Below, piece after piece: positions 15,221-15,481 of a stretch of 15,481 bases of DNA. Every line of letters starts with the position of its first letter. Positions within the stretch are counted from its first letter, which is position 1. The DNA is taken from the NCBI GenBank assembly GCA_028701945.1, contig JAQVPT010000050.1:1-15481 (forward strand). The letters are read 5' to 3'. Below the pieces are notes generated by a model that was given only the letters and a program-made list of their open reading frames with translations, searched no databases and was not told where the DNA came from. The DNA is from Bacteroidales bacterium. GTDB taxonomy: Bacteria > Bacteroidota > Bacteroidia > Bacteroidales > ML635J-15. Position numbers and translations under genes: made by a program.

Positions 15221-15481
15221 TCATTTAAATCCCACTTTTGTAAATTTAATTATTGCATTATTATTTCCTTCAACGTTAAATAAATCCCCAATGCTTATTG
15301 GGTTTTTACCATCGTATTTTAAATCAAATTTTTCGGATAATACACTTGCTTTGTCAATTGTTAATTCTTTAAATTCATAGCGTGTGAGCATTCTTCCTTT
15401 TCGCACTAAAGCTTTATCAATTTTTGAAATATTAGTATTAAAAGTACATATAAGTTTTATCCCTAAAGCATCGCTTAATAA
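15221..15481 (-). CDS. AAA+ ATPase, C-terminal part (runs off the window)
   Basis: The reading frame stays open to the window edge, giving 86 C-terminal residues; a GTG at 15406 is only an internal codon. The visible part reads LLSDALGIKLICTFNTNIS, where the strand ending in TFNT is a AAA+ sensor-1 segment, followed by KIDKALVRKGRM with the arginines expected of the post-sensor arginine-finger region, then YEFKEL and the small helical lid ending near DLFNVEGN. The nucleotide-binding Walker motifs lie outside the window. The partner and role are unknown. It converges on cysN with 47 bases between the stop codons and no clear terminator. Confidence 0.65.
   Translation of the reverse strand, partial: LLSDALGIKLICTFNTNISKIDKALVRKGRMLTRYEFKELTIDKASVLSEKFDLKYDGKNPISIGDLFNVEGNNNAIIKFTKVGFK

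Overview
The window looks like a piece of an AT-rich Bacteroidota chromosome, probably Bacteroidales/Marinilabiliales-like. Support comes from the protein families (quinolinate synthase, a PagL-like outer-membrane protein, a stand-alone biotin ligase, a DUF4838 lipoprotein, a split cysD/cysN with an APS-type CysH and DUF2061) and from several upstream matches to the Bacteroidota -7 promoter box TAnnTTTG. Species cannot be named from this sequence.

Layout. 1-999: an IS1595-family insertion sequence with imperfect terminal inverted repeats. 994-1631: a very AT-rich stretch with short repeats but no gene. 1632-4538: housekeeping genes nadA, a PagL-like outer-membrane barrel gene overlapping it by one base, and birA. 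4683-6908: a large DUF4838 surface lipoprotein, followed by a 5'-truncated AraC-type DNA-binding domain (6933-7235). 7262-8381: an intact-looking IS630-family element with TA at each end. 8381-8970 (minus): an hsdM (type I DNA methyltransferase) remnant cut by that IS and also frameshifted near its start. 9433-11573: a two-gene unit, a short radical SAM protein and a 466-residue protein whose C-terminal part resembles the 4Fe-4S uracil-DNA glycosylase superfamily. 11699-11733: a hairpin-T-tract terminator. 11847-15173: a sulfate-assimilation operon, DUF2061 - cysH - cysD - cysN. 15221-15481 (minus): the C-terminal end of a AAA+ ATPase running off the window.

How the genes work together. CysD and CysN form ATP sulfurylase (sulfate to APS); CysH carries the cysteine pattern of Fe-S APS reductases (APS to sulfite), so no APS kinase is needed; DUF2061 is a small membrane protein of unknown role that recurs beside such genes. 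NadA makes quinolinate for NAD synthesis. The middle third (about 6.9-9.0 kb) is a rearranged junction built from an IS and two gene fragments.

The best candidate for an undescribed system is the overlapping pair at 9433-11573. A radical SAM enzyme is tightly coupled to a protein that keeps four plausible cluster-ligating cysteines of a UDG-like fold but lacks the usual UDG catalytic motif. It sits beside a restriction-modification remnant and mobile elements. Its function is unknown; a nucleic-acid modification or defence role is inference only.
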